From: an uncultured Opitutia bacterium | Lineage (GTDB): Bacteria; Verrucomicrobiota; Verrucomicrobiia; Opitutales; UBA953 | Direction of reading: 5' to 3' | Assembly (NCBI GenBank): GCA_903895475.1 | Contig: CAITUF010000190.1 | Location: forward strand, 1-5,489 | DNA length: 5,489 nucleotides | Shown: positions 1 through 5,489 of the stretch, in pieces | Layout: every line of letters begins with the position of its first letter | How positions within the stretch are numbered: the first letter of the stretch is position 1 | Notes under the pieces: generated by a model | What the model was told of the DNA's origin: nothing | What the model saw: the letters and a program-made list of their open reading frames with translations, nothing else | Databases searched by the model: none | Made by a program: the position numbers and the translations under genes

Positions 1-1
1 G

Positions 2-604
2 GCGGTACTGCTCCCGAACGGAAACATCCTGCTCACCGAAGCAGGCGACAAACCACGACTCCTCGAGGTCGCCCGCGACGGCTCGATCAAGGTCGAGATC
101 CCGCTGGGCTGCCAGACCACCAACCACCACATGCAAAGCCGCATGGCCCGCAAACTGCCTAACGGCAACTACCTCGTGCCGCAGGAGAAGACCGTCCGCG
201 AATATGACGCCGCCGGAAAAGTCGTCTGGGAACGTCAGAGCCCCGAGTCGACCTTGGATAACCGCACCTTCTGCGGCCTACGCAACGCCGCCGGCCACAC
301 CCTCATCAGCCTCACCGTCGGCAGCCACCTCATCGAAGTGGACGCGACCGGGAAGATTGTCTGGGAACTCCGAGACGGCGACCTCCAGGGCGTGCCGCTG
401 AATCGGACCACCGCCCTCTCCTGGCTCCCCAACGGCAACATCGTTTTCAGTAACTACGCCGCCCGCTCTCCGCGGGCTAAGATGGTCGAGATTACCCGCG
501 ACAAAAAGGTCGTCTGGACCTACACGGATACCTCCAAGGAAGGCGTGCACGAGTTCCAGTTGCTGGATGATGCCGGCAAACCACTGGTCGGAGTGCTTCG
601 CTGA
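2..604 (+). CDS. Beta-propeller repeat protein, PQQ/arylsulfotransferase-like (5' end outside window)
   Basis: The reading frame is open from the first bases of the window, so this is the C-terminal 200 residues of a longer protein; the ATG at 131 is internal because good repeat sequence lies before it. At least four similar units are visible. Each has a 'LPNGNxLv' strand (visible residues 3-10, 51-59, a degenerate copy at 94-103, and 141-149) and a strand pair ending in a 'GkvvWe' type turn (20-33, 65-77, 110-123, 161-174), with a period of about 45-51 residues. This is the pattern of PQQ-like or arylsulfotransferase-like beta-propellers. The end, 'EFQLLDDAGKPL', looks like a natural C-terminus. 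No catalytic residue can be assigned, so enzyme activity is not claimed; binding or scaffolding is equally possible. The N-terminus is missing, so export cannot be judged. It lies 167 nt upstream of the sulfatase genes on the same strand and may be functionally linked to them, but that is inference. Confidence 0.85.
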   Translation, partial: AVLLPNGNILLTEAGDKPRLLEVARDGSIKVEIPLGCQTTNHHMQSRMARKLPNGNYLVPQEKTVREYDAAGKVVWERQSPESTLDNRTFCGLRNAAGHTLISLTVGSHLIEVDATGKIVWELRDGDLQGVPLNRTTALSWLPNGNIVFSNYAARSPRAKMVEITRDKKVVWTYTDTSKEGVHEFQLLDDAGKPLVGVLR

Positions 605-766
605 CGGCGACGCGCCGTTCACCGATCCACTGGCCCCGCTCGACTATGCAGTGAAGGTCCATCGACAGGAAAACCAGTCGATACGGAGGAATTCACCCGC
701 AAACTCGAGGCCAGCTTCCGCGACATGTGGGTTGAATGGTTCAAGCGACATGGCACAGTGGGCATG
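603..766 (+). pseudogene. Possible frameshifted 3' remnant of an unidentified gene
   Basis: No intact gene explains this gap, yet two frames give protein-like sequence in succession. Frame 3 reads 'DGDAPFTDPLAPLDYAVKVH' at about 603-662. Frame 2 then continues with 'TGKPVDTEEFTRKLEASF' and 'RDMWVEWFKRHGTVGM' at 665-766. Both pieces favour G or C at the third codon position (15 of 20 and 22 of 30 codons counted), as in real genes here. Joining them needs one frameshift near 662-676, consistent with a 1-nt deletion or a 2-nt insertion. The pattern F-x-x-x-LE-x-x-[FY]-R-x-M-W-x-x-W is reminiscent of the C-terminal helix of TPR/SPINDLY-type glycosyltransferases, but this is from memory and weak. 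No plausible start exists, and frame 2 runs on out of frame into the first sulfatase until a stop at 839-841. It could be chance open sequence. Confidence 0.35.
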
Positions 767-771
767 ACCCC

Positions 772-2307
772 ATGCGTGCCTTACTCTGCCTGCTGTTCCC
801 AGTTGCCCTGCTCGCTGCCGACCGACCGCCGAACATCGTGATCATCCTCGCCGATGACCTCGGCTACGGAGATATTCGCGCCTATAATCCAACACGCGGC
901 AAGATCGCCACGCCGCACCTCGACCGCTTGGCCGCGGAAGGCATGCGCTTCACGGATGGACACTCCTCATCGGGGGTCTGCTCGCCTTCGCGCTATGCCT
1001 TACTGACGGGTCGCTACCACTGGCGCACGCGCCTGCAGTCCGGCATCGTCGGAGTCTTCGGCGAACCACTCATCGCACCCGACCGCCTAACGGTCGCTAG
1101 TTTGGCTAAGAAACAGGGGTATCGGACCGCTGCGATCGGCAAATGGCACTTGGGCTGGGATTGGCCGATTGCGGATGGCGACAAGGCTCTATTCCGCAAC
1201 TACAAGGAAGCTGACCGCGCCTCTCCCGAGGCCGACAAGGCCACTTGGCAGAAGGTGTTCACGCAAAAGATCCCAGGCGGGCCCACCACCCGTGGCTTCG
1301 ACACTTACTTTGGAACTGATGTGCCGAATTGGCCGCCGTTCTGCTTCATTGAAAATAATCAAACCATCGGTATCCCAGACCGACCACTACCCAAGGGCTT
1401 ACTCGGAAACAACCAAGCCAGCGTACCCGGCCCCGCCTTACCCGAATGGAAACTGGAAGGCATCTTGCCGGCGCTCACTACACGTGCCTGCGCGTTCATC
1501 GACGAGGCTGCTCGGAAGCCTGAGCCTTTCCTGCTCTACCTTCCGCTGACGACTCCGCACACCCCCTTGGCCGTCAACGAGGCGTGGAAGGGTAAGAGCG
1601 GACTGAATAACGCAGCAGCTGACCTCATCATGGAAACGGATGCGGCGGTCGGCCAAGTCCTCGCTGCGCTCGAAAAGAGCGGTGCCGCCAGCAATACCCT
1701 CGTACTCTTTACTAGCGACAACGGCTTCGCCAGTTATGTCGGCGTCAAGGACCTCGAAAAGCAAGGTCACTTCCCCAGCGGCCCACTCCGCGACTATAAG
1801 TCGTCGGTCTATGAAGGCGGTCATCGCGAACCATTCATTGTCCGCTGGCCCGGCAAGGTGACGGCCGCCTCGACCTGCGACCAACTGGTCCATCATGCCG
1901 ACCTGATCGCCACCCTGGCTGATATCTGGGGCACCGCACTCCCGCCCGAGGCTGGCGAAGATAGTTTCAGCTTCTTACCCTTACTCAAGGGGGCGTCCAA
2001 GCCGACGCGCTATCATGCCATCAGTTGTGCCGCGGCCGGAACCCCGGGCCTACGCCTTGGTCAGTGGAAATACATCGCGACCCAACCGGCCCAGCTTTAC
2101 GACCTGGCGACCGACCTCGGCGAAACGAAGAACCTCGCCAACGAACAAACTGAGCGCGTGGCGGAAATGAAGTTACTACTGGAGAAACTCATCACCGATG
2201 GTCGTTCCACGGCGGGCGAGCCGCAGAAGAACGACGTCGAGGTCGTTCGCTACCCCAAGGCCGGTACGCCGAAAGCCAAGACCGCCAAGAAGCCCATTTC
2301 CAAATAA
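772..2307 (+). CDS. Secreted family S1 sulfatase (arylsulfatase A-like), 511 aa
   Basis: This is a formylglycine-dependent sulfatase that hydrolyses sulfate esters, probably on a glycan, outside the cytoplasm. ATG 772 is chosen over ATG 736 because it places a signal peptide at the N-terminus (hydrophobic residues 3-15, cleavage near Ala15-Ala16); the 12 extra residues of the longer form are polar and unlike a signal. Visible active-site elements: Asp28-Asp29 in 'ILADDLGYGD'; Cys70 in CSPSR (70-74), the residue converted to formylglycine; GKWHLG at 123-128; His263 in 'TPHTP'; Asp316-Asn317 in 'TSDNG'; Lys343, followed by 'YEGGHREP' at 347-354. The set is complete, so the enzyme should be active. 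A long stretch at about 131-245 between GKWHLG and the central strands probably helps shape the substrate pocket. The last 30 residues form a Lys/Ala/Pro-rich tail of unknown role. It is the first gene of the trio and the next begins 7 nt after its stop. The substrate is unknown. No convincing Shine-Dalgarno precedes it. Confidence 0.95.
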   Translation: MRALLCLLFPVALLAADRPPNIVIILADDLGYGDIRAYNPTRGKIATPHLDRLAAEGMRFTDGHSSSGVCSPSRYALLTGRYHWRTRLQSGIVGVFGEPLIAPDRLTVASLAKKQGYRTAAIGKWHLGWDWPIADGDKALFRNYKEADRASPEADKATWQKVFTQKIPGGPTTRGFDTYFGTDVPNWPPFCFIENNQTIGIPDRPLPKGLLGNNQASVPGPALPEWKLEGILPALTTRACAFIDEAARKPEPFLLYLPLTTPHTPLAVNEAWKGKSGLNNAAADLIMETDAAVGQVLAALEKSGAASNTLVLFTSDNGFASYVGVKDLEKQGHFPSGPLRDYKSSVYEGGHREPFIVRWPGKVTAASTCDQLVHHADLIATLADIWGTALPPEAGEDSFSFLPLLKGASKPTRYHAISCAAAGTPGLRLGQWKYIATQPAQLYDLATDLGETKNLANEQTERVAEMKLLLEKLITDGRSTAGEPQKNDVEVVRYPKAGTPKAKTAKKPISK

Positions 2308-2314
2308 CCTTAGC

Positions 2315-3814
2315 ATGAAGCACCCTTTTATCTTTCTCGCCGCACTGCTGCTCGCCCCGCTGACCGCACTGCAAGCCGCCGAAGGACCCGCCAAAAAGCC
2401 TAATATTATTTTCATCTTAACGGACGATCAGGGCTTCGGGGACCTGGGGCGACACGGGCATCCATTACTCAAGACGCCGAATATAGATGCGCTGCACGAC
2501 CAGAGTGTGCGCTTCGATCAATTTTATGTGAGTCCGTCGTGCTCGCCCACGCGCGCGGCGCTCCTGACGGGCATGCATGAGTTCCGTAATGGCGTCACGC
2601 ACACCACCCAGCCCAGGGAGCACCTGAACAAGGACGCCGTCCTCCTGCCGCAGCTCCTCCTGTCCGCAGGTTATCGCACGGGATTTGTCGGCAAGTGGCA
2701 CCTGGGCGGCGAGGGCGAGTATGCTCCCGAGAAACGCGGGTTTGAGTGGTGCTCCACCAATGTCGGCGGGCCCAACGTCCACTTCGATCCGGCGATGGTC
2801 CGCAACCGTAAGCGCGAGGCGCGGAAGGGTTACCGAGAAGATATCTTTTTCGACGAGGCCATGACCTTCATGGATGAGTGCAAGGACGCCCCATTCTTCT
2901 GCTACCTCGCCACCTATTCGCCGCACGCACCGCTGGCCGCCCCCGAGGAATTCGTGGCCCCGTTCCGCGGCAAGGTGGATAAAGATGAAGCGGCCTATCT
3001 CGGCATGGTCGCTAATCTCGACTACAACCTCGGACGACTGCTGAAGTATCTCCAAGCACGCAAACTAGAGGACAATACGATCATCGTCTTCATGAACGAC
3101 AACGGTCAAACCCACGGGCTGGATATCTTCAACGCCGGTATGCGCGGCAGCAAATGCACCATCTGGCAGGGCGGCTCACGCGCCATGTCCTTCTGGAAAT
3201 GGGCGGGGAAGTGGACGCCGCACAAAGTGAGCAACCTGACGGCCCACCTCGACGTCTTGCCGACGCTCTGCGATCTCGCTGGTGCGACCATCCCGCCCCC
3301 ACTCAGCGCAAAAATCGAAGGCTTCACGCTCCGCCCTTTGCTTGAGTCCGCAACGCCGGTCAAATGGAACGACGACCGCTTACTATTCCACCATGTCGGC
3401 CGCTGGCCCAGCGGCTTGGCGGCCGCACACAAGTATGCGATGGCCTCCGTGCAGACGGGCGACCTCCTGCTCGTGCGCAGCCGTCCGTGCGATGACCCCG
3501 CCTGTAAAACCTACTCCAGCCAGTGCACCACCCTGCGCTCCGTCGAAGCCGGCGCCACCGCAGCGACGTACACCAAAGCGGATGCGCAGTTCCACTGGGG
3601 CGTCACGCCGCCGGGGCGCTGGTCTTTGTTCGACCTTAAAAATGACCCGACTTGCCAGAAGGATCTCGCCGCAGAAAAGCCTGAACTAGCATCCAAACTC
3701 GCCGCATCTTACGACAAGTGGTGGGATACACTCTACCCCACGATGATCCAACTCGGCGGTGACAAGGGTGAGCCCGAGTTACTCAATAAAGGTCGAGTCC
3801 AAAAGCAGAAGTAA
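2315..3814 (+). CDS. Secreted family S1 sulfatase with extra cysteines, 499 aa
   Basis: A second formylglycine-dependent sulfatase, clearly divergent from its neighbours. ATG 2315 gives a clean signal peptide ('MKHPFIFLAALLLAP...', cleavage near Ala21-Ala22); the frame is open back to 2198, but that Arg-rich extension is out-of-frame translation of the preceding gene. Visible elements: Asp37-Asp38 in 'LTDDQGFGD'; Cys76 in CSPTR (76-80), the formylglycine site; GKWHLG at 126-131; His204 in 'SPHAP'; Asp262-Asn263 in 'NDNG'; Lys280 in 'MRGSK'. After this the usual 'EGGxRxP' block reads 'QGGSRAM' (285-291), an uncommon form, leading into a Trp-rich stretch 'FWKWAGKW'. The C-terminal part has a cysteine cluster (Cys392, Cys397, Cys404, plus Cys447) that could form disulfides in the exported protein and may mark a substrate-binding insert at about 385-435. 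The core catalytic residues are all present, so activity is expected. Intergenic spacing is 7 nt upstream and 16 nt downstream. Substrate unknown. Confidence 0.95.
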   Translation: MKHPFIFLAALLLAPLTALQAAEGPAKKPNIIFILTDDQGFGDLGRHGHPLLKTPNIDALHDQSVRFDQFYVSPSCSPTRAALLTGMHEFRNGVTHTTQPREHLNKDAVLLPQLLLSAGYRTGFVGKWHLGGEGEYAPEKRGFEWCSTNVGGPNVHFDPAMVRNRKREARKGYREDIFFDEAMTFMDECKDAPFFCYLATYSPHAPLAAPEEFVAPFRGKVDKDEAAYLGMVANLDYNLGRLLKYLQARKLEDNTIIVFMNDNGQTHGLDIFNAGMRGSKCTIWQGGSRAMSFWKWAGKWTPHKVSNLTAHLDVLPTLCDLAGATIPPPLSAKIEGFTLRPLLESATPVKWNDDRLLFHHVGRWPSGLAAAHKYAMASVQTGDLLLVRSRPCDDPACKTYSSQCTTLRSVEAGATAATYTKADAQFHWGVTPPGRWSLFDLKNDPTCQKDLAAEKPELASKLAASYDKWWDTLYPTMIQLGGDKGEPELLNKGRVQKQK

Positions 3815-3830
3815 TCCTCCAGCTCAAAGC

Positions 3831-5171
3831 ATGAAACTCGCCCTCACCTTCCTCACGGCCCTGCTGCTCTCCCCGCTGGTCCTATTACACGCGGCCGACT
3901 CACCCCAGAAACCTGCGAAGCCCAACATTGTCTTCATCTACGCCGACGACTGGGGTTGGGGTGACCTGTCCTGTCATGGCAACACCTGGCTAAAGACTCC
4001 GCGGATCGACAAGCTGGCCAGCGAGGGCATCGACTTTCAACAATTCAACGTGCTGAGTCCGGTGTGCTCGCCTAGTCGCGCCGCGGCCATGACGGGGCGT
4101 TTTCCTGGTCGCTTCGGCATTAATACGGTGTTCGGAGTCAGTAAGCCGCCGGAGATGCCCGACTGGTTGGACCCCAAGGCCCCCACGACCCCACGCTTAC
4201 TCAAGGCCGCGGGCTATCGCACGGGGCACTTTGGCAAATGGCATCTAGGGATAGGGAAGCCGACCATGGCGGACTACGGCATTGACGACTCGGCCGTCTA
4301 TCACGGGCCGGGGCCGAAAGTCGGACCATACGGAAACGATATCCCCAACCAGGCGGTAAAGTTCATCGAAGCAAATAAGGACCGGCCGTTCTATGTGAAC
4401 GTCTGGCTGCACGAGAGCCATCTGGCCCACAGCCCTTCGGACGAATCCATGGCGCGATGGAAACATCTCGATTCCCGGCAACAGGTCTATGCCGCAGTCA
4501 TCACCGACGGTGACAACAAGGTCGGCCTGATCCTCGATGCGCTGGAGCGCTGCGGAATCGCGTCGAACACGCTGGTAGTTTTTTCCAGCGATAACGGCCC
4601 GGCGAAGTCCAAGGAAAACGATATAGGCACTCCTGGGAAATATCGGGGCCACTACAACGTTGGCGAGACGGGCGGCCTGCGCGGACAAAAGACCAGCCTC
4701 TTTGAAGGCGGCGTGCGCGTGCCATTCATCGTCCGGTGGCCGGGTCAGGCTCCGGCTGGCTTAAAAAATGACGCCACGGTCCTGACGGCGGTGGATTTAC
4801 TCCCCACCTTCTGCGCAGCCGCTGGAGTGACTCCGCCGACCGACGCCCATGGCGACGGCGAAAACTTGCTGCCGGCGCTCAAGGGCGAATCCGTCCAACG
4901 AACGCGGCCCATTTTCTGGCGGAATAACGGCGACAAGAAGAACCCTAACTTTTGGCCTGACCTAGGGGTGCGCGCCGGGGATTGGAAGCTCGTCACGACC
5001 TTCGATGGCCGGCAGGTCGGGCTCTACAATCTAAAGGCGGATCGGGCTGAGGCGAAGGACGTAGCCAAGGAGCATCCCGCAGACGTAACGCGCTTGACGA
5101 GACTCGTACTGGACTGGAACGCGACCCTGCCCACCAAGGCCGATCCGGCCTGCTCAGAAACACCTCGATAG
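3831..5171 (+). CDS. Secreted family S1 sulfatase, compact form, 446 aa
   Basis: The third formylglycine-dependent sulfatase and the shortest. ATG 3831 starts a signal peptide closely similar to that of the preceding gene (hydrophobic to about residue 19, cleavage near Ala21-Ala22); the longer form from 3759 only adds translated 3' sequence of the neighbour. Visible elements: Asp39-Asp40 in 'YADDWGWGD'; Cys79 in CSPSR (79-83), the formylglycine site; GKWHLG at 135-140; a histidine-rich strand 'NVWLHESHLAHSP' (190-202), where His197 or its neighbours takes the place of the usual 'PHxP' histidine; Asp254-Asn255 in 'SSDNG'; Lys287 in 'LRGQK'; a textbook 'FEGGVRVPF' at 291-299. All core residues are intact. 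The C-terminal subdomain is short, with 'RAGDWKLV' at 381-388 and 'GLYNL' at 397-401, and no extra domain follows. It is the last gene of the trio; the next gene begins 154 nt later. Substrate unknown. Confidence 0.95.
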   Translation: MKLALTFLTALLLSPLVLLHAADSPQKPAKPNIVFIYADDWGWGDLSCHGNTWLKTPRIDKLASEGIDFQQFNVLSPVCSPSRAAAMTGRFPGRFGINTVFGVSKPPEMPDWLDPKAPTTPRLLKAAGYRTGHFGKWHLGIGKPTMADYGIDDSAVYHGPGPKVGPYGNDIPNQAVKFIEANKDRPFYVNVWLHESHLAHSPSDESMARWKHLDSRQQVYAAVITDGDNKVGLILDALERCGIASNTLVVFSSDNGPAKSKENDIGTPGKYRGHYNVGETGGLRGQKTSLFEGGVRVPFIVRWPGQAPAGLKNDATVLTAVDLLPTFCAAAGVTPPTDAHGDGENLLPALKGESVQRTRPIFWRNNGDKKNPNFWPDLGVRAGDWKLVTTFDGRQVGLYNLKADRAEAKDVAKEHPADVTRLTRLVLDWNATLPTKADPACSETPR

Positions 5172-5257
5172 GCGAGGCGGGAGCACGGGACTAAAACTCC
5201 GGGGCATCTTAAGATTCACTCGCACCGACGCTCGACTACAACCTACTGACGCCTTGG

Positions 5258-5289
5258 GGGCGGTCCGGGTCATCGTCGGCTGACCGCTT
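5258..5289 (+). repeat. Inverted repeat (stem with 16-nt loop) after the sulfatase operon
   Basis: GCGGTC at 5260-5265 is the exact reverse complement of GACCGC at 5282-5287, and two G-U pairs could extend the stem to 5258-5289. No run of T follows, so it is not a typical intrinsic terminator. It may stabilise the 3' end of the sulfatase transcript or be a protein site, or it may be chance in GC-rich DNA. Confidence 0.4.
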
Positions 5290-5321
5290 GACTCCGCCTA
5301 GCGGAAAAGCGGAAATATAGG
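5288..5321 (+). promoter_or_regulatory. Weak promoter candidate for the lipoprotein gene
   Basis: TTGACT at 5288-5293 matches five of six bases of the sigma-70 -35 consensus. The -10 side is poor: GGAAAT (5311-5316) has the ideal 17-nt spacing but little resemblance, while TATAGG (5316-5321) looks better but is 22 nt away. AGG at 5319-5321 is only 4 nt from the ATG and is a marginal ribosome site. A promoter somewhere in this gap is likely because the gap is 154 nt long, but its exact place is uncertain. Confidence 0.25.
5293..5316 (+). repeat. Short palindrome plus 8-nt tandem repeat upstream of the lipoprotein gene
   Basis: TCCGC (5293-5297) and GCGGA (5301-5305) form a palindrome around the 3-nt centre CTA. 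The right arm begins two tandem copies of an 8-nt unit, GCGGAAAA (5301-5308) and GCGGAAAT (5309-5316). The repeats end 9 nt before the lipoprotein start codon, so they could be an operator or influence translation initiation. The significance is unproven. Confidence 0.4.
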
Positions 5322-5325
5322 TCTT

Positions 5326-5489
5326 ATGAAGACCCCCGTGCTCACCCTTCTCGCCGGCCTCGCCCTCGTCGGCTGCCAGACTCAGAAAACCGCCGCTCCG
5401 GCCAAGGTGGTGCCTGTCCAGCGCAACCTCGCCGTGGGCGCCACGCCCGAAAGCGTGACCAAGGGCTTCGGTGGAAAATATTTCGTCAC
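5326..5489 (+). CDS. Lipoprotein, possibly SMP-30/gluconolactonase-like (3' end outside window)
   Basis: Only the first 54 residues are visible. Met-Lys followed by a hydrophobic stretch and the lipobox 'LVGC' (residues 14-17) marks a type II signal peptide; Cys17 would be lipidated. Gln at +2, rather than Asp, would by the E. coli rule favour the outer membrane, though sorting in this lineage is not established. A short Ala/Pro/Lys linker (about 18-31) follows, then 'VGATPESVTKGFGGKYFVT' (36-54), which resembles the first propeller strand of SMP-30/gluconolactonase/LRE-like proteins, where a 'PES' motif often opens the fold. The family call rests on a few residues and is tentative; the lipoprotein call is firm. 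It lies downstream of the sulfatases on the same strand but after a 154-nt gap, so it is probably a separate transcription unit. Confidence 0.75.
   Translation, partial: MKTPVLTLLAGLALVGCQTQKTAAPAKVVPVQRNLAVGATPESVTKGFGGKYFV

Larger units (their letters stand above)
772..5171 (+). other. Probable three-gene sulfatase operon
   Basis: The three sulfatase genes share one strand and are separated by only 7 and 16 nt, with no room for a promoter or terminator between them, so co-transcription is the simplest reading. No clear promoter is visible between 605 and 771, so transcription could begin further upstream, perhaps together with the propeller gene. No U-tailed hairpin follows the third gene. 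Confidence 0.7.

Noticed and set aside
278..622. Minus-strand open frame opposite the propeller gene
   Set aside because: The + strand repeats (LPNGN, GKVVWE) clearly define the coding strand; the antisense translation is Gly/Val-rich and featureless.
736..771. Alternative upstream start for the first sulfatase
   Set aside because: The 12 extra residues are polar and would bury the signal peptide; ATG 772 gives a normal secretion signal.
759..772. TGGG/CCCA mini-hairpin at the first sulfatase start
   Set aside because: Only four base pairs around a 6-nt loop; expected by chance in GC-rich DNA.
1438..1896. Minus-strand open frame opposite the first sulfatase
   Set aside because: Also a mirror of GC-rich coding sequence, with no independent start signal or motif.
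2198..2314. N-terminal extension of the second sulfatase frame, rich in Arg and Pro
   Set aside because: It overlaps the well-supported 3' end of the first sulfatase in another frame and precedes a clear signal peptide beginning at 2315.
2465..3055. Long minus-strand open frame (196 codons) opposite the second sulfatase
   Set aside because: It is antisense to a gene with intact catalytic motifs; long antisense frames are expected in GC-rich coding DNA and its translation shows no recognisable family motif.
3759..3830. Alternative upstream start for the third sulfatase
   Set aside because: It would put 24 polar residues before a clear signal peptide and overlaps the end of the second sulfatase; ATG 3831 fits better.
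5172..5257. Possible intrinsic terminator or small RNA right after the third sulfatase
   Set aside because: No strong stem followed by a T-run is visible and nothing resembles a tRNA or known RNA; this part is best left as plain intergenic sequence.

Overview
The window comes from a GC-rich bacterial chromosome and carries a polysaccharide sulfatase locus. Three complete secreted sulfatase genes lie head to tail on the + strand. They are flanked by the end of a beta-propeller protein gene and the beginning of a lipoprotein gene. Multiple divergent family S1 sulfatases in tandem, secretion signals of the form '...ALLLxPLxxLxAA', a Trp-ending propeller-repeat protein and poor Shine-Dalgarno sequences together suggest the Planctomycetota-Verrucomicrobiota (PVC) group, most likely Verrucomicrobiota. 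This is an inference from gene content and style; no marker gene is present.

Layout: 2-604 is the C-terminal 200 residues of a propeller protein of PQQ/arylsulfotransferase-like type. 605-771 is a short gap containing what looks like the frameshifted 3' end of an older gene. 772-2307, 2315-3814 and 3831-5171 are three sulfatases of 511, 499 and 446 residues, separated by 7 and 16 nt, so probably one transcript. 5172-5325 is a 154-nt intergenic region with inverted and direct repeats and a weak promoter candidate. 5326 to the window end is the start of a lipoprotein whose first mature residues resemble SMP-30/gluconolactonase-type propeller proteins.

How the genes fit together: all three sulfatases have the Cys-type CSPxR activation motif, so each would need formylglycine maturation by an enzyme encoded elsewhere. 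Each also has the paired N-terminal Asp, the GKWHLG block and the DNG metal-binding motif. They differ strongly from one another outside these motifs, so they probably remove different sulfate esters from one multiply sulfated glycan (for example an algal or animal polysaccharide) outside the cytoplasm. No glycoside hydrolase, lyase, transporter or regulator is visible, so the substrate cannot be named. I see no radically new system. The points most worth a second look are the gene remnant before the first sulfatase, the altered conserved block and extra cysteines of the second sulfatase, the repeat structure upstream of the lipoprotein gene, and an unusual TTA-CTN leucine codon pairing confined to the sulfatase genes.
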